In this document: in pieces, positions 26,287-36,460 of the stretch
Layout of the letters: every line of letters starts with the position of its first letter
Numbering within the stretch: position 1 is the stretch's first letter
Position numbers and translations under genes: made by a program
Assembly: GCA_035529735.1 (NCBI GenBank)
Contig: DATKWE010000107.1
Location: forward strand, 1-60,387
Source of the DNA: JAAXQD01 sp035529735
GTDB taxonomy: Bacteria; Desulfobacterota; Desulfobacteria; Desulfobacterales; UBA11574
Direction of reading: 5' to 3'
DNA length: 60,387 bases
Notes under the pieces: generated by a model
What the model was told of the DNA's origin: nothing
Databases searched by the model: none
What the model saw: the letters and a program-made list of their open reading frames with translations, nothing else

Positions 26287-27660
26287 ATGTTTCTTAAAAA
26301 ATATCATATCCACTTTGTTGGAATCGGCGGTATCGGCATGAGCGGAATTGCCGAACTCCTTCTCAATCTCGGCTATAAGGTGTCCGGATCTGACATCAGT
26401 GCTTCAGACATTACCCGGCGGCTGGAACGCCTCGGAGGTATTATATTTGAAGGTCATTCCAAAGAACAAATCAGGGGGGCTGATGTTGTTGTCACTTCGT
26501 CGGCGGTGGGCCCGGAAAATCCTGAAGTTGTGGCCGCAGGCCGAGCGTCGATCCCGGTAATCCCCCGGGCGGAGATGCTGGCGGAACTGATGCGCTTGAA
26601 GTACAGTGTGGCGATTGCCGGCGCTCACGGAAAAACATCGACTACGTCGATTGTCGCCTCTGTGCTGGGTAAAGGGGGGCTTGACCCTACGGTCGTTATC
26701 GGCGGGAAACTAAAAAGTATCGATTCCAATGCCCTCCTTGGCGAGGGGGATTATATCGTGGCCGAAGCCGATGAAAGCGACGGTTCTTTTCTTAAAATGT
26801 CCCCCACCATCGCGGTGGTGACGAATATCGATCGAGAGCATCTCGATTATTATCGAGACTTGGATCACATCAAAGAAGTCTTTATGAGCTTTATTGACAA
26901 AATACCTTTTTACGGTCTGGCGGTTCTTTGTCTGGACGATGAGTCGATCCAGTCGCTTATCCCGAACATTCATAAACGGTTTGCGACCTATGGAATGACT
27001 ACTCAAGCCGATTTCCAGGCCAAAGATGTGGCTTTTGAAGGGTTGCAAAGCAGGTTCAAGGTGTATCATCTTGGAACGTTACTCGGAGAGATCTTGCTGA
27101 ACCTCCCGGGCCTTCATAATGTTTACAATTCCCTGGCAAGTATCGCGGTGGGCATTGAACTCGATATTCCTTTTGAAGTTATAAAATCGGCGCTTCAAAC
27201 TGCGGAAGGTGTTCAACGGCGGCTGGAAATTAAGGGTGAAAAAAAAGGGGTTACGGTGATCGACGATTACGGGCATCATCCTACGGAGATCAAGACCACC
27301 CTGCATGCCGCAAGGGAATGCTGGCCGGGCAGACGGATTGTGGTGGTGTTCCAACCCCACCGCTACAGCAGAACCCAGGCACTTTTTGATGACTTCACCC
27401 GTTCATTCTATCAGTCGGACCTGCTGGTGGTTCTTCCCATCTATGCAGCCGGAGAAGAAAAGATAAAAGGGGTAGAAGGGCATGCTCTGTTTGAAGGAAT
27501 CCAGCGCCACGGCCACAGAGACGTCGTTTATATGCAAAATTTTGAAACGGCGGTTACGCATCTGAAAAACGTTTTAGCCCCAAACGATATTATGATCACT
27601 CTGGGTGCCGGAGATGTTTGGAAAGTCGGGGAAATGGTGCTTGATGAATTGTCAATATAG
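26287..27660 (+). CDS. murC: UDP-MurNAc L-alanine ligase
   Basis: First Mur ligase of the peptide-stem pathway, adding L-Ala to UDP-MurNAc. 457 residues. The N-terminal IHFVGIGGIGMSGIAE, ATP loop IAGAHGKTSTTS, EADESDGSFL and C-terminal TVIDDYGHHPTEIKTTL with PHRYSRTQAL are MurC hallmarks. Final codons overlap an in-frame upstream extension of murB, so coupling is possible. Confidence 0.97.
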   Translation: MFLKKYHIHFVGIGGIGMSGIAELLLNLGYKVSGSDISASDITRRLERLGGIIFEGHSKEQIRGADVVVTSSAVGPENPEVVAAGRASIPVIPRAEMLAELMRLKYSVAIAGAHGKTSTTSIVASVLGKGGLDPTVVIGGKLKSIDSNALLGEGDYIVAEADESDGSFLKMSPTIAVVTNIDREHLDYYRDLDHIKEVFMSFIDKIPFYGLAVLCLDDESIQSLIPNIHKRFATYGMTTQADFQAKDVAFEGLQSRFKVYHLGTLLGEILLNLPGLHNVYNSLASIAVGIELDIPFEVIKSALQTAEGVQRRLEIKGEKKGVTVIDDYGHHPTEIKTTLHAARECWPGRRIVVVFQPHRYSRTQALFDDFTRSFYQSDLLVVLPIYAAGEEKIKGVEGHALFEGIQRHGHRDVVYMQNFETAVTHLKNVLAPNDIMITLGAGDVWKVGEMVLDELSI

Positions 27661-27712
27661 ACGTGTTGCAACACCGTCAATATTCGGGATGCAACCAGAG
27701 GACATACCGTTT

Positions 27713-28663
27713 ATGGCCCTTGATTCTGATCGCATAAAATGGCTTGAAAACCGGTTCGGAGACACCGTCAAATTTTGCGAACCCATGTCCGGACATACAT
27801 CATTGCGTGTCGGGGGGCCGGCAGAAGCTTTGGTGACGCCTGAAAACCTTGAAGATCTTAAAGCGCTGGTGGAATGGTCATGGAACAACGGACTTTCCTA
27901 TCTGATCATCGGCGAAGGCACCAATCTTCTGGTCAAGGACGGCGGCATCAAGGGAATTGTTATCGTGTTGACAAAATGTCTGAAGACCATCGTTCAGACA
28001 GGCATGGAAGCCGATGGCCTTATCGTTAGCGCCTCGGCAAGTGTCCGCATGCGATCCCTTTGCGCGTATGCACTGAAACAGGGCCTTGAAGGAATGAATT
28101 TTGCCCTGGGCATTCCAGGGACGGTTGGCGGAGGGATTATAATGAATGCCGGGACCTCCCATGGCGCCATGGAAAACGTCCTTGAATCCATCACCGTATT
28201 GCTGCCTACGGGTCGGACCCGAAGAATTCGGCGGGAACAGCTCGATTTTTCTTACAGAACGCTTTCATGGAACAGTGAGCTAACCGATGGTCATCGCGCA
28301 CAAACGGTTATATTAGACGGCTGCTTCTGTCTGCGTCCTTCGGATTCAGAAAAACTCAAAAAAGAGGCGCGAACAATTTTAAAAACACGCTGGAAAAAAC
28401 AGCCCATGGGCTGGCCAAGTGCAGGATGTTTTTTTAAAAATCCCTCGTCCGGGAAAACAGCGGGCCAACTTATTGAGATGGCCGGCCTAAAAGGAAAATC
28501 CATCGGCGGGGCAGAAATTTCATCCAAGCATGCCAATTTTTTTATAAACCGGCACAACGCATCGGCCGCAGACTTTCTGGCATTGATGGAACTGGCTGAA
28601 GAGACCGTATCAAACAAGTTCAACATTGACCTTAAAAGAGAGGTTAAGATTGTTGGGACGTAA
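27713..28663 (+). CDS. murB: UDP-MurNAc enolpyruvate reductase
   Basis: FAD/NADPH enzyme reducing UDP-GlcNAc-enolpyruvate to UDP-MurNAc. FAD-binding segments HTSLRVGGPAEALV and GEGTNLLVKDGG, the GIPGTVGGGIIMNAGTSHG loop, and WPSAGCFFKNP with GGAEISSKHANFFIN are diagnostic. The frame stays open upstream to 27605. I choose ATG 27713 (AGAGGA 10 bases ahead); ATG 27689 and ATG 27644, the latter overlapping the murC stop, remain possible. About 316 residues. Confidence 0.95.
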   Translation: MALDSDRIKWLENRFGDTVKFCEPMSGHTSLRVGGPAEALVTPENLEDLKALVEWSWNNGLSYLIIGEGTNLLVKDGGIKGIVIVLTKCLKTIVQTGMEADGLIVSASASVRMRSLCAYALKQGLEGMNFALGIPGTVGGGIIMNAGTSHGAMENVLESITVLLPTGRTRRIRREQLDFSYRTLSWNSELTDGHRAQTVILDGCFCLRPSDSEKLKKEARTILKTRWKKQPMGWPSAGCFFKNPSSGKTAGQLIEMAGLKGKSIGGAEISSKHANFFINRHNASAADFLALMELAEETVSNKFNIDLKREVKIVGT

Positions 28664-29504
28664 AGGCATCCGGAAAAATTATTACAAAAACAGTGCTGCC
28701 AGAAAGCGCAATAACATTATAACGCGCGTTATTTTCAGCATAAAAACAGCGACTGTCGGGACAATTTTGCTGTTGGTCAGCTTTCTTTTTATTTTTACCT
28801 ACGACGTTATAACCCAGTGCGATTATTTCAAGGCTGAAAGTCTGACGGTCGCCGGCGCTCATCGGCTCACAGAGGAACAGGTTTTGCAGCAGAGCCAGAT
28901 AACTAAAGGTATAAACATTCTTTCAGTAAATCTTTCAAGGGTTAGAAAGCGGCTCCTGGCACATTCATGGATCGAGGAGGCTGAAGTCAGCAGGGAACTT
29001 CCCACAGGAATCAGTATCAGAATAAAAGAGCAGCAGCCCCTCGCCATTTTAGACCTGGGTCGAAAATTTATCATCAATATCCATGGAGAGGTATTCAAAG
29101 AAATGGATGCCTCGGACCATTGCCGCCTGCCGGTTATTCGTGGGCTTGAATTTTCAGACATCAATGTACGGGGTGAATCCCGGAGCGTCCCTTTTAATGC
29201 GGTAATGACAATCTTAGCGCTGGGGAAAAAACCTGAAAGTGTTCTTCCCTGCAGGTTAATAAAAAAAATCAGTGTGGATCGAGAAATGGGTCTCACAATT
29301 TACGCGTTCGACCGCATCAAAGCCATAAAAATCGGGTACGATGATTATCCGAATAAGTATGAAATGCTCAAAAATGTGCTTTTTTATCTAAAAAAGAATG
29401 GAAGTTTTTCACACCTCGAATCCATTGATCTCAACAATTTAAATCGTATCGTAGTTAATCCTGCGAAAATAGAATCTGCTGCCGTAGGCCATAAGGAGGT
29501 TTAG
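28650..29504 (+). CDS. ftsQ: Cell division protein FtsQ
   Basis: Bitopic divisome protein: basic cytoplasmic tail, a transmembrane segment near residues 35-55, POTRA domain (YFKAESLTVAGAHRLTEEQV onward), then a beta domain with LPTGISIRIKEQQPLAIL. I place the start at TTG 28650 because AGAGG is 6-7 bases upstream; TTG 28653 is equally possible and an earlier TTG at 28626 lacks a site. It overlaps the murB end by 14 bases. Ends one base before ftsA. Confidence 0.9.
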   Translation: MLGRKGIRKNYYKNSAARKRNNIITRVIFSIKTATVGTILLLVSFLFIFTYDVITQCDYFKAESLTVAGAHRLTEEQVLQQSQITKGINILSVNLSRVRKRLLAHSWIEEAEVSRELPTGISIRIKEQQPLAILDLGRKFIINIHGEVFKEMDASDHCRLPVIRGLEFSDINVRGESRSVPFNAVMTILALGKKPESVLPCRLIKKISVDREMGLTIYAFDRIKAIKIGYDDYPNKYEMLKNVLFYLKKNGSFSHLESIDLNNLNRIVVNPAKIESAAVGHKEV

Positions 29505-29505
29505 A

Positions 29506-30732
29506 ATGCAGGGACAGGAAAATATTATCGTCGGTCTTGATATTGGAACGACTAAAATTTGTGCCGTGGTCGGTGAAAAGACGGGAGATAAAATAAACGT
29601 CATCGGTATCGGAACACATCCTTCCATCGGGCTTCGGAAAGGCGTAGTGGTCAATATTGAATCCACCGTAGAATCGATACAAAAGGCGGTTGAAGAGGCG
29701 GAACTTATGGCGGGCTGTGAAATTTCATCGGTATACGCCGGAATCGCAGGCGGTCATATAACAGGGTTTAACAGTCGCGGAATCGTCGCCATTAAAGGGT
29801 CGGAAGTTATCCAGCAAGACGTGGACCGTGTTATCGATGCCGCACGTGCCGTCGCAATCCCCATGGATCGTGAAGTCATCCACGTGATTCCTCAGGAATT
29901 TATCATCGACGAGCAGGGCGGGATCCAGAATCCTGTGGGCATGTCCGGCGTAAGGCTGGAAGCTAAGATCCATATCGTGACCGGCGCTGTAACGTCTGCC
30001 CATAATATTGTGAAATGTGCAAACCGCTCAGGTCTTGATGTCTGTGATATTGTCTTGGAGCCGCTGGCTTCAGGTGAAGCCGTGCTCACCGACGAGGAGA
30101 AAGATGTGGGCACGGCACTTATAGACCTCGGCGGCGGAACGAGTGATCTTGCAATTTTTTCAGGGAAAAACATCAAGCACACCTTTGTTCTGGCCCTCGG
30201 TGGCAGCAATCTGACCAACGATATCAGCATCGGCCTGCGTGCATCCATGGCTGAAGCCGAAAAGATCAAGAGAAAATATGGCACCTGTGTTGCCATGAGC
30301 ATCAGTTCCGAAGAAACCATTGAAGTTCCCGGTATGGGCGGACGCAAACCCAGGAAGCTGCCAAGGCAGATCCTCGGTGAGATACTGGAACCTCGTGTGG
30401 AAGAGATTTTCACGCTGATAAAACGGGAAATCTTTCGTGCCGGAATGGATAAAGTTGTTACTTCCGGTGTAGTTTTAACCGGCGGGTCATCTCTGCTGGA
30501 AGGGGTAACGGATATTGCAGAGACGGTTTTCGATCTTCCCAGTCGGCTGGGCACGCCCAGGGGGATCAGCGGTCTTACGGATGTCGTCAATAATCCCATG
30601 TATGCGACAGCCGTCGGGCTCGTACTGTACGGTGCCAGAATTCAGCCCAAAAAGAAATTCAGGATTCGTGACTCAAATATTTTCAACCTTGTCATGATCC
30701 GGATGAAACGGTGGTTCAAGGAGGTCATCTGA
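29506..30732 (+). CDS. ftsA: Cell division actin homologue FtsA
   Basis: Membrane-anchored actin-fold ATPase tethering FtsZ. 408 residues: phosphate-1 loop GLDIGTTKICAVVG, SHS2 insertion (IPQEFIIDEQGGIQNPVGMSGVRLEA split region), phosphate-2 LIDLGGGTSDLAIF, adenosine motif VLTGGSSLLEG, and a C-terminal amphipathic anchor MIRMKRWFKEVI. AAGGAGG precedes the ATG at good spacing. Confidence 0.97.
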   Translation: MQGQENIIVGLDIGTTKICAVVGEKTGDKINVIGIGTHPSIGLRKGVVVNIESTVESIQKAVEEAELMAGCEISSVYAGIAGGHITGFNSRGIVAIKGSEVIQQDVDRVIDAARAVAIPMDREVIHVIPQEFIIDEQGGIQNPVGMSGVRLEAKIHIVTGAVTSAHNIVKCANRSGLDVCDIVLEPLASGEAVLTDEEKDVGTALIDLGGGTSDLAIFSGKNIKHTFVLALGGSNLTNDISIGLRASMAEAEKIKRKYGTCVAMSISSEETIEVPGMGGRKPRKLPRQILGEILEPRVEEIFTLIKREIFRAGMDKVVTSGVVLTGGSSLLEGVTDIAETVFDLPSRLGTPRGISGLTDVVNNPMYATAVGLVLYGARIQPKKKFRIRDSNIFNLVMIRMKRWFKEVI

Positions 30733-30802
30733 ACGGAGCTTTTAACGTATGTTCATCAAGGATAGAGGATAAAACCAAATATTGTAACAGGAGGTGGGGG
30801 AA

Positions 30803-31984
30803 ATGACGTTTACGTTAGTAGAAAACGACAATTATGCAAAAATCAAAGTTATCGGAGTTGGGGGAGCCGGCGGGAACGCGATCAACAACATGATCGATTC
30901 CGAGCTCCAGGGGGTAAATTTTATCGTTGCCAACACAGATTCCCAAGCCCTTGGAATCTCAAAGGCATCGATCAAAATTCAGATCGGTGAGCAGCTTACC
31001 CAGGGGCTTGGGGCCGGCGCCAACCCTCAAATCGGGAGGGAAGCGGCGCTGGAAAATTCGGAAGCCATAAAAAGTGCGCTGGAAGGCAGCCATATGGTGT
31101 TCATCACTGCAGGATTTGGCGGTGGAACCGGAACCGGCGCTGCGCCGGTGATTGCTGAAATCTGCAAAGAAATGGATGTGCTGACGGTTGCTGTGGTGAC
31201 AAAGCCTTTTTCATTTGAAGGCGGCAAAAGGGCCAAACAGGCCGAAGAAGGGATCAATGCTCTCAGAAAAGTTGCGGATACCGTCATCACGATACCCAAT
31301 GACAGACTGAGGGGCCTTGCTTCCAAAAATGCCAGAATGATCGATATGTTCAAGAAAGCCGATGAGGTTCTGCTCCATTCTGTCAAAGGCATCACCGATC
31401 TTATCATGATACCGGGACTGATCAATCTCGACTTTGCCGATGTTAAAACCATCATGTCCAAAGCCGGAATGGCCATTATGGGCATTGGTATCGCTAGAGG
31501 GGATAACCGCGCTATCGAGGCCGCCGAGCGTGCCATATCCCATCCGCTTCTTGAAGATATCTCCATTTCCGGAGCCAAGGGCGTTTTAATGAACATAACC
31601 AGTAACAGCGATTTGACCATGGAAGAAATGACCGAGGCTTCCGATCGGATATACAAAGAAGTCGGAAAAGATGCCGATATTATCTGGGGAACCGCCGTAG
31701 AAGACAGCATCGGTGATGAGATTCGTGTTACGGTCATTGCAACCGGAATCAATTCGGGTCCCGAAACCGGGATTAAAAATGAGCTCAGAGGCAAAGTCAG
31801 AGATATCACGATAGATGATTTGAACGATGCCGTAGATTATGATGAGCCGACGTTCATCCGCCGTAAACACGCGGTGGGTGAGTCGAGCGGTGCGACCTAC
31901 AGGGGATACAAGGGAATTGTCATCGACAATGCCGACCTCAGTGACCTTGATGTGCCGACATTTTTACGTAAAAAGGCAGACTAG
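30803..31984 (+). CDS. ftsZ: Cell division GTPase FtsZ
   Basis: Tubulin-like GTPase building the Z ring. 393 residues. GTP motif GFGGGTGTGAAPVIAE, T3 and T5 loops, and VTVIATGI in the C-terminal domain. The tail ends DLDVPTFLRKKAD, the conserved peptide that contacts FtsA. The start is ATG 30803, eight bases after AGGAGG; the in-frame GTG at 30794 overlaps that site. Last gene of the dcw cluster. Confidence 0.98.
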   Translation: MTFTLVENDNYAKIKVIGVGGAGGNAINNMIDSELQGVNFIVANTDSQALGISKASIKIQIGEQLTQGLGAGANPQIGREAALENSEAIKSALEGSHMVFITAGFGGGTGTGAAPVIAEICKEMDVLTVAVVTKPFSFEGGKRAKQAEEGINALRKVADTVITIPNDRLRGLASKNARMIDMFKKADEVLLHSVKGITDLIMIPGLINLDFADVKTIMSKAGMAIMGIGIARGDNRAIEAAERAISHPLLEDISISGAKGVLMNITSNSDLTMEEMTEASDRIYKEVGKDADIIWGTAVEDSIGDEIRVTVIATGINSGPETGIKNELRGKVRDITIDDLNDAVDYDEPTFIRRKHAVGESSGATYRGYKGIVIDNADLSDLDVPTFLRKKAD

Positions 31985-32059
31985 CTAACGAAAACGGGCG
32001 CATGATAACAACGGTTGGATGCCGATGAACGATAAAAATTCAGAAACGTCTGATAGCCA

Positions 32060-33808
32060 ATGGCAGGGAAAACTGAAAGATTTCAAAAAAAATTTGCCGA
32101 TCCGGAAATCGGTGCGATCCGCAAACGATGGGAAGGTCGCATCAAAGTTGCATTGGTATATCCCAACACCTATCATGTGGGAATGTCCAATCTCGGTTTT
32201 CAGGCGGTATACGAATTAATCAATAAGATTGAGCACGTCGTATGCGAACGCTCTTTTTTACCGAAAACTACCGGGAAAAAAGCAGATCGCATACTTACCG
32301 TGGAGTCCGGAAATCCAATTTCAAATTTCGACATCATTGCTTTTTCGGTCTCATTTGAAAATGACTATCCCAACCTCCTCACAATTCTCGATAAAGCAGG
32401 CCTCCCCCTGCTGTCTGATGACAGAGGAACCCCCCACCCCCTGGTGATTGCAGGGGGAGTTGCTTTATTATTAAATCCGGAGCCTTTGGCTCCGTTTATC
32501 GATTGTTTTCTGATGGGTGAAGCCGAAGCCATTCTGCCACGGTTTTTTGACACGGTTTCACCGGATGTTCTGGCTCAGAAAAGGAGATCGTGTTTAAAAA
32601 CCCTCGCCGGCGAAGTCCCCGGTATCTATGTTCCGACATTTTACAGAGCATCTTACCATTCGGACGGGACGCTGTGTGCATTTGAACCGGTATCCGACGT
32701 TCCGGCTAAAGTTGAACGCCAATATGTGGAAGATATCTCCCAGATTCCTATCTGCAGTAAAATCGTAACCCCGAACACCATCTTTGACAGTACATTTCTC
32801 ATTGAAGTCAGCAGAGGATGTCCCCATGGCTGCAGATTCTGCAGCACAGGATTTATTTACAGACCTCCGCGATTCAGAACCTTTTCACTTCTGGAGAAAT
32901 GCATGCAGAAGGGGGCGTTGATTACAGACAAAATTGGACTGGTGGGCGCTGCGGTTTCGGATCTTCCCGACCTAAACAAGCTTTGCCGCCAGAGCCTTGA
33001 AAAGGATATCCGAATATCCTTCAGCTCCCTGAGAGCCGATGCTTTTACACCTGAACTCCTTTCAGTCCTAAGGAAAAGCAGCGTCAAAACCGCAACCATC
33101 GCTCCGGAAGTTGGAACAGAACGTCTGCGCAGGGTGATTAATAAGGGTTTCACTGAAATAGATATTCTCGATGCCACCGAGGTACTGGTCGCCGGCGGTA
33201 TCCCCAACCTAAAACTGTATTTCATGATCGGTCTTCCCACCGAAACCATGGATGACATTGAAGCCATTGTTACCCTGTGTAAAAAGATAAAACACAGATT
33301 CCTCGAATCGAGCAGGGTCAGGAAACACATGGGGGAGATCACCGTCAGTCTCAGCAGTTTTGTCCCCAAACCGTTCACGCCGTTTCAATGGGTCGTACTG
33401 GATGATATTCATTTGCTAAAAGAAAAGATAAAAAAGATAAGGGGCGGCCTTAAGAGAGTGGCAAACATCCGCCTGCACGCGGATATTCCTCGCTGGGCTT
33501 ACATTCAGGCGCTGTTGTCACGCGGAGACCGAAACACTGCACAAATATTGTGGCTTGCGAATAAAAATCAAGGGAACTGGCCCAAGACACTCAAATCCTC
33601 TCCTGTAAATCCTGATTTTTATGTTCACAGGGAACGTCCTTTAGATGAATTGTTTCCCTGGGACTTTATCGATCATGGCATCCGCAAGTCTTTTCTCAAA
33701 AAGGAATACAAAAGAGCCTTGCAGGGGAAAACCTCCCCCCCATGTCCTATGGAATCCTGTCATATCTGTGGGGTGTGTAAAGAGAAGGGCAATTCGAGCT
33801 GCGCTTAA
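32060..33808 (+). CDS. Radical SAM protein with B12-binding-like domain
   Basis: 582 residues. An N-terminal Rossmann-like domain opens with IKVALVYPNTYHVGMSNLGF; the radical SAM core has the C-x3-C-x2-C motif in SRGCPHGCRFCSTGF and a TIM-barrel arm with TIAPEVGTERLRRVINKG. The C-terminal end has a further cysteine group, CPMESCHICGVCKEK. This pattern resembles the TIGR03960-like group involved in tRNA or cofactor modification, but I cannot fix the reaction. The start has only weak purine support. It follows ftsZ by 75 bases and might be read through from the dcw operon. Confidence 0.85.
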   Translation: MAGKTERFQKKFADPEIGAIRKRWEGRIKVALVYPNTYHVGMSNLGFQAVYELINKIEHVVCERSFLPKTTGKKADRILTVESGNPISNFDIIAFSVSFENDYPNLLTILDKAGLPLLSDDRGTPHPLVIAGGVALLLNPEPLAPFIDCFLMGEAEAILPRFFDTVSPDVLAQKRRSCLKTLAGEVPGIYVPTFYRASYHSDGTLCAFEPVSDVPAKVERQYVEDISQIPICSKIVTPNTIFDSTFLIEVSRGCPHGCRFCSTGFIYRPPRFRTFSLLEKCMQKGALITDKIGLVGAAVSDLPDLNKLCRQSLEKDIRISFSSLRADAFTPELLSVLRKSSVKTATIAPEVGTERLRRVINKGFTEIDILDATEVLVAGGIPNLKLYFMIGLPTETMDDIEAIVTLCKKIKHRFLESSRVRKHMGEITVSLSSFVPKPFTPFQWVVLDDIHLLKEKIKKIRGGLKRVANIRLHADIPRWAYIQALLSRGDRNTAQILWLANKNQGNWPKTLKSSPVNPDFYVHRERPLDELFPWDFIDHGIRKSFLKKEYKRALQGKTSPPCPMESCHICGVCKEKGNSSCA

Positions 33809-34048
33809 AGGCTCACTCATCCTCCCGACATGGGCCTTTCTGAAAGGGACCGGGAATCCGATGCCGATCACCCCGGGCGTCTATGAATGGCCCTCTTTTA
33901 CACCTGTATGGATCTGAATTTATCATCCCGGTTGAGGCAGAATTCATTGGCAATGTATCCGTGATGAAAACCGGCGGTGTTCCTAAACTTCAAAAATCTC
34001 TCTCCCGAATGCTTTGAAATGGCGTCTGATGAATTACATTGTCGTATA

Positions 34049-34070
34049 CCCCGTCCCTTGCGGTGGGGAG
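34049..34070. repeat. CCCC...GGGG hairpin, degenerate copy
   Basis: CCCCGTCCCTTGCGGTGGGG followed by AG then TTCAT. It resembles the copies at 39150 and 40213 in having CCCC/GGGG arms about CTTG. The 263-base gap around it (33809-34071) holds nothing else I can name. Confidence 0.35.
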
Positions 34071-34071
34071 T

Positions 34072-34410
34072 TCATCTACTTAAAATTTTAACCAAGTTTA
34101 TTACAAATGATAGGATTTTTTCCTTGGTTTCAAGGAAGTGAATTCCAGTTCGAAACATTCTTGAATCATCAGGCAGGCTGTAGACGATATTGCCTTTAAC
34201 TTGGATTAATTCATCTTCTATGCCGATAATAATCAGAAGAATATATTTCGATTCAATCTGTTTATGCGTTTCTAATAGAATCCCTTCTTGACTTATATTG
34301 ATACTTCTTCCAATCCCTTGTGTCGTTTCGTTGCCGCGATGGTCTATACAAACATAAGATATGAGGCTGCTTGTATTGACTCTCGAATGCTTTCTTCTAT
34401 CTGTTATCAT
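34072..34410 (-). CDS. PilZ-domain protein
   Basis: 112-residue single PilZ domain. The c-di-GMP binding signature is visible: RRKHSR near the N-terminus (RxxxR) and NISQEGILLET (N/DxSxxG). The start ATG overlaps the stop of the upstream hybrid kinase by 14 bases, so they are cotranscribed and translation is probably coupled. The pair links histidine phosphorelay to c-di-GMP readout. Target unknown. Confidence 0.85.
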   Translation of the reverse strand: MITDRRKHSRVNTSSLISYVCIDHRGNETTQGIGRSINISQEGILLETHKQIESKYILLIIIGIEDELIQVKGNIVYSLPDDSRMFRTGIHFLETKEKILSFVINLVKILSR

Positions 34411-36229
34411 CGCTCAAAATCTCTCGTATTTTTTGTGACAGGGTTCTCATGTTAAAAGGTTTCTGAATAAAACCATTACAACCTCGGTCCAATATCTCAC
34501 TTGCCTGGCCAGTTAGACTGTAACCACTTGAAAGAAGTACTTTCACTTCAGAATCAATTTTCTTTAAGGTGTCATACGTCTCGCCGCCACCTATATCGGG
34601 CATAATCATATCCAGGATAACTAAATCTATTTTATCTTTATTTGCTTTATAAACCTCAATGGCCTCGTAGCCGTTCATGGCTTCGAGTACGGTGTAGCCA
34701 AATTTATTTAGCAACGCAACACCCACCTCAATGACCATTTCTTCATCGTCGACGAGAAGGATGGTTTCGTTTCCCGCTAAAATCCGTTCAGAAATCTCCA
34801 TAGTTTGGTGGATCGGTTCATCTGACGCAGGCAGATAAATGCTGAAATTGGTTCCCTGCTCTTTCTTGGAATCAACATCAATATATCCGCCATGTCCTTT
34901 GATAATTCCATATACAGATGCCAAACCAAGCCCTGTGCCCCGGCCCATCTCCTTGGTTGTAAAAAACGGCTCAAAAATGCGGTCGGCGGTTTTTTCATCC
35001 ATGCCCGTACCATTATCGATTACATTCAATAAAATATATTGGCCGGGCTTGGGATTATAGGGTTTATCCTTCATTCCTTTGTGGGTAACATTCATGGTCT
35101 TTAAAAAAAGATCTCCACCATCAGGCATGGCAGCAGCAGCATTGATATAAAGATTCAGCAGAACCTGCTCGATCTGAGATTCGTCCACTTTTATGGAAAA
35201 GAGGTCTTCGGAAAGCTTCCTGTAAATCGTGATATCCTTTCTTGTCCTGCCAAAAGTCATAGAGGAGCTTTGTACAACTTGATTTAGATTTATCGGTCTG
35301 ATCTCATAGCTCCCTTTCCTTGCGAATCCAAGAAGCTGGCTGGTCAGGTGGGATCCACTTTCAATAAGTTTTTCAATATTTTTCAGCTTTTCACAATGTG
35401 GATGAGTGGCGTCGATCTCATATAAAAGCAGAGAAATATTCCCCAGCATACCCATCATCAGATTGTTAAAATCATGGGCAATGCCGCCCGCCAGCGTTCC
35501 AATGGTGCCCATCCGTTCAATAAATTTTAGCTGGGATTCAAATTTTTTCTTTTCTGAAATATTTCGAAGAATAAAAAGGTTACCGGCAGGCTGGCCGTCG
35601 TGGTCGTTATAACGTGAAGCACTTATGCTGACATCTATTAAATGTCCGTCTCTGGTGTAACGGGTGGTTTCCAAACCGTGGCAGGGTGTCCCTTTTTCTA
35701 CAAGATCCCTGATCACGACCCGAGTGGATTCCCGCTCAGATTCCGGGAGAAAAGGGATCTCTTTTCCTTTCACGTCCTCCAAGGTCCAGCCAAATATTCG
35801 GGAGAACGCAGGGCTTATATACCGGACGCTTCCTTCCATGTCATAGATAACTATGGCATCAGCAGATGAATGCAGAAGAGAACGATACACTTCTTTTGAT
35901 CTTTTTGATTCCGCATAAAGCTCCCTGTACTTTTCTTCGCTTTCCATTAAGGCTTCTTCCATCCGCTTGCGTTCAGCCAGTTCTTTTTGAAGGTTCCTGT
36001 TGGCTGATGAAAGGATCGTTGCCTCCATTTTTTCTGAAAAATACACCGAACAAAGGGCTAAAAACCCGACAAATAAAAAGATAAGATGAAGATACTCTGG
36101 ATAGTCCAGGGGTTTAGCATTTATTCTGTTTATGCTTGCGATCGTCTCCCACTCAATAAAAGCTCCCAAAACAAAAAACATTGCCGCAACCGTAAAAAGA
36201 TATATATTCGAAAATCTTATCTTTCTCAT
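34397..36229 (-). CDS. PAS hybrid histidine kinase with receiver
   Basis: 610-residue membrane sensor kinase. Two transmembrane helices (about 8-30 and 45-65) with only a short loop between, then a coiled coil, a PAS domain (about 113-230), HisKA with the phosphorylated His252 in GGIAHDFNNL, an HATPase domain (ENFxx N-box NLYINAAAAM, GRGTGLGLASVYG), and a C-terminal receiver domain with acceptor Asp540 (LVILDMIMPD) and Lys in the FIQKPF motif. All catalytic residues are present. No DNA-binding output; partner is probably the co-transcribed PilZ protein or the single receiver encoded upstream. Confidence 0.93.
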   Translation of the reverse strand: MRKIRFSNIYLFTVAAMFFVLGAFIEWETIASINRINAKPLDYPEYLHLIFLFVGFLALCSVYFSEKMEATILSSANRNLQKELAERKRMEEALMESEEKYRELYAESKRSKEVYRSLLHSSADAIVIYDMEGSVRYISPAFSRIFGWTLEDVKGKEIPFLPESERESTRVVIRDLVEKGTPCHGLETTRYTRDGHLIDVSISASRYNDHDGQPAGNLFILRNISEKKKFESQLKFIERMGTIGTLAGGIAHDFNNLMMGMLGNISLLLYEIDATHPHCEKLKNIEKLIESGSHLTSQLLGFARKGSYEIRPINLNQVVQSSSMTFGRTRKDITIYRKLSEDLFSIKVDESQIEQVLLNLYINAAAAMPDGGDLFLKTMNVTHKGMKDKPYNPKPGQYILLNVIDNGTGMDEKTADRIFEPFFTTKEMGRGTGLGLASVYGIIKGHGGYIDVDSKKEQGTNFSIYLPASDEPIHQTMEISERILAGNETILLVDDEEMVIEVGVALLNKFGYTVLEAMNGYEAIEVYKANKDKIDLVILDMIMPDIGGGETYDTLKKIDSEVKVLLSSGYSLTGQASEILDRGCNGFIQKPFNMRTLSQKIREILSDDNR

Positions 36230-36460
36230 CCACGCTGCCTTTAATCGTTTTTTTTTAAACCATATTGAATGTCCGATGAAGATTATTTGTAATTTGTTTT
36301 TTTTGAATCATCTTCTTTTCGATCCCCATCCCTATGTCTGCATTCAGGCCATGCGGCCAGGATCCATGCCATGGCGTTGTTAGAAAAGCAATCATCAGTG
36401 TTATGGGGTTTTGGATTGGATTGGCGGTGGACATGAAGGGCTTAATCTGTCCCGCACTTT

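Noticed and set aside
29892..30599. Long antisense frame inside ftsA
   Set aside because: Antisense to conserved actin motifs; a shadow frame.
31027..31809. Long antisense frame inside ftsZ
   Set aside because: Its codon content is the complement of a strongly conserved gene; no family signature, no ribosome binding site.
32019..32219. Alternative N-terminal frame before the radical SAM gene
   Set aside because: Overlaps the true frame in another phase. The true N-terminus continues to the conserved IKVALVYPNTYHVG without need for a frameshift.
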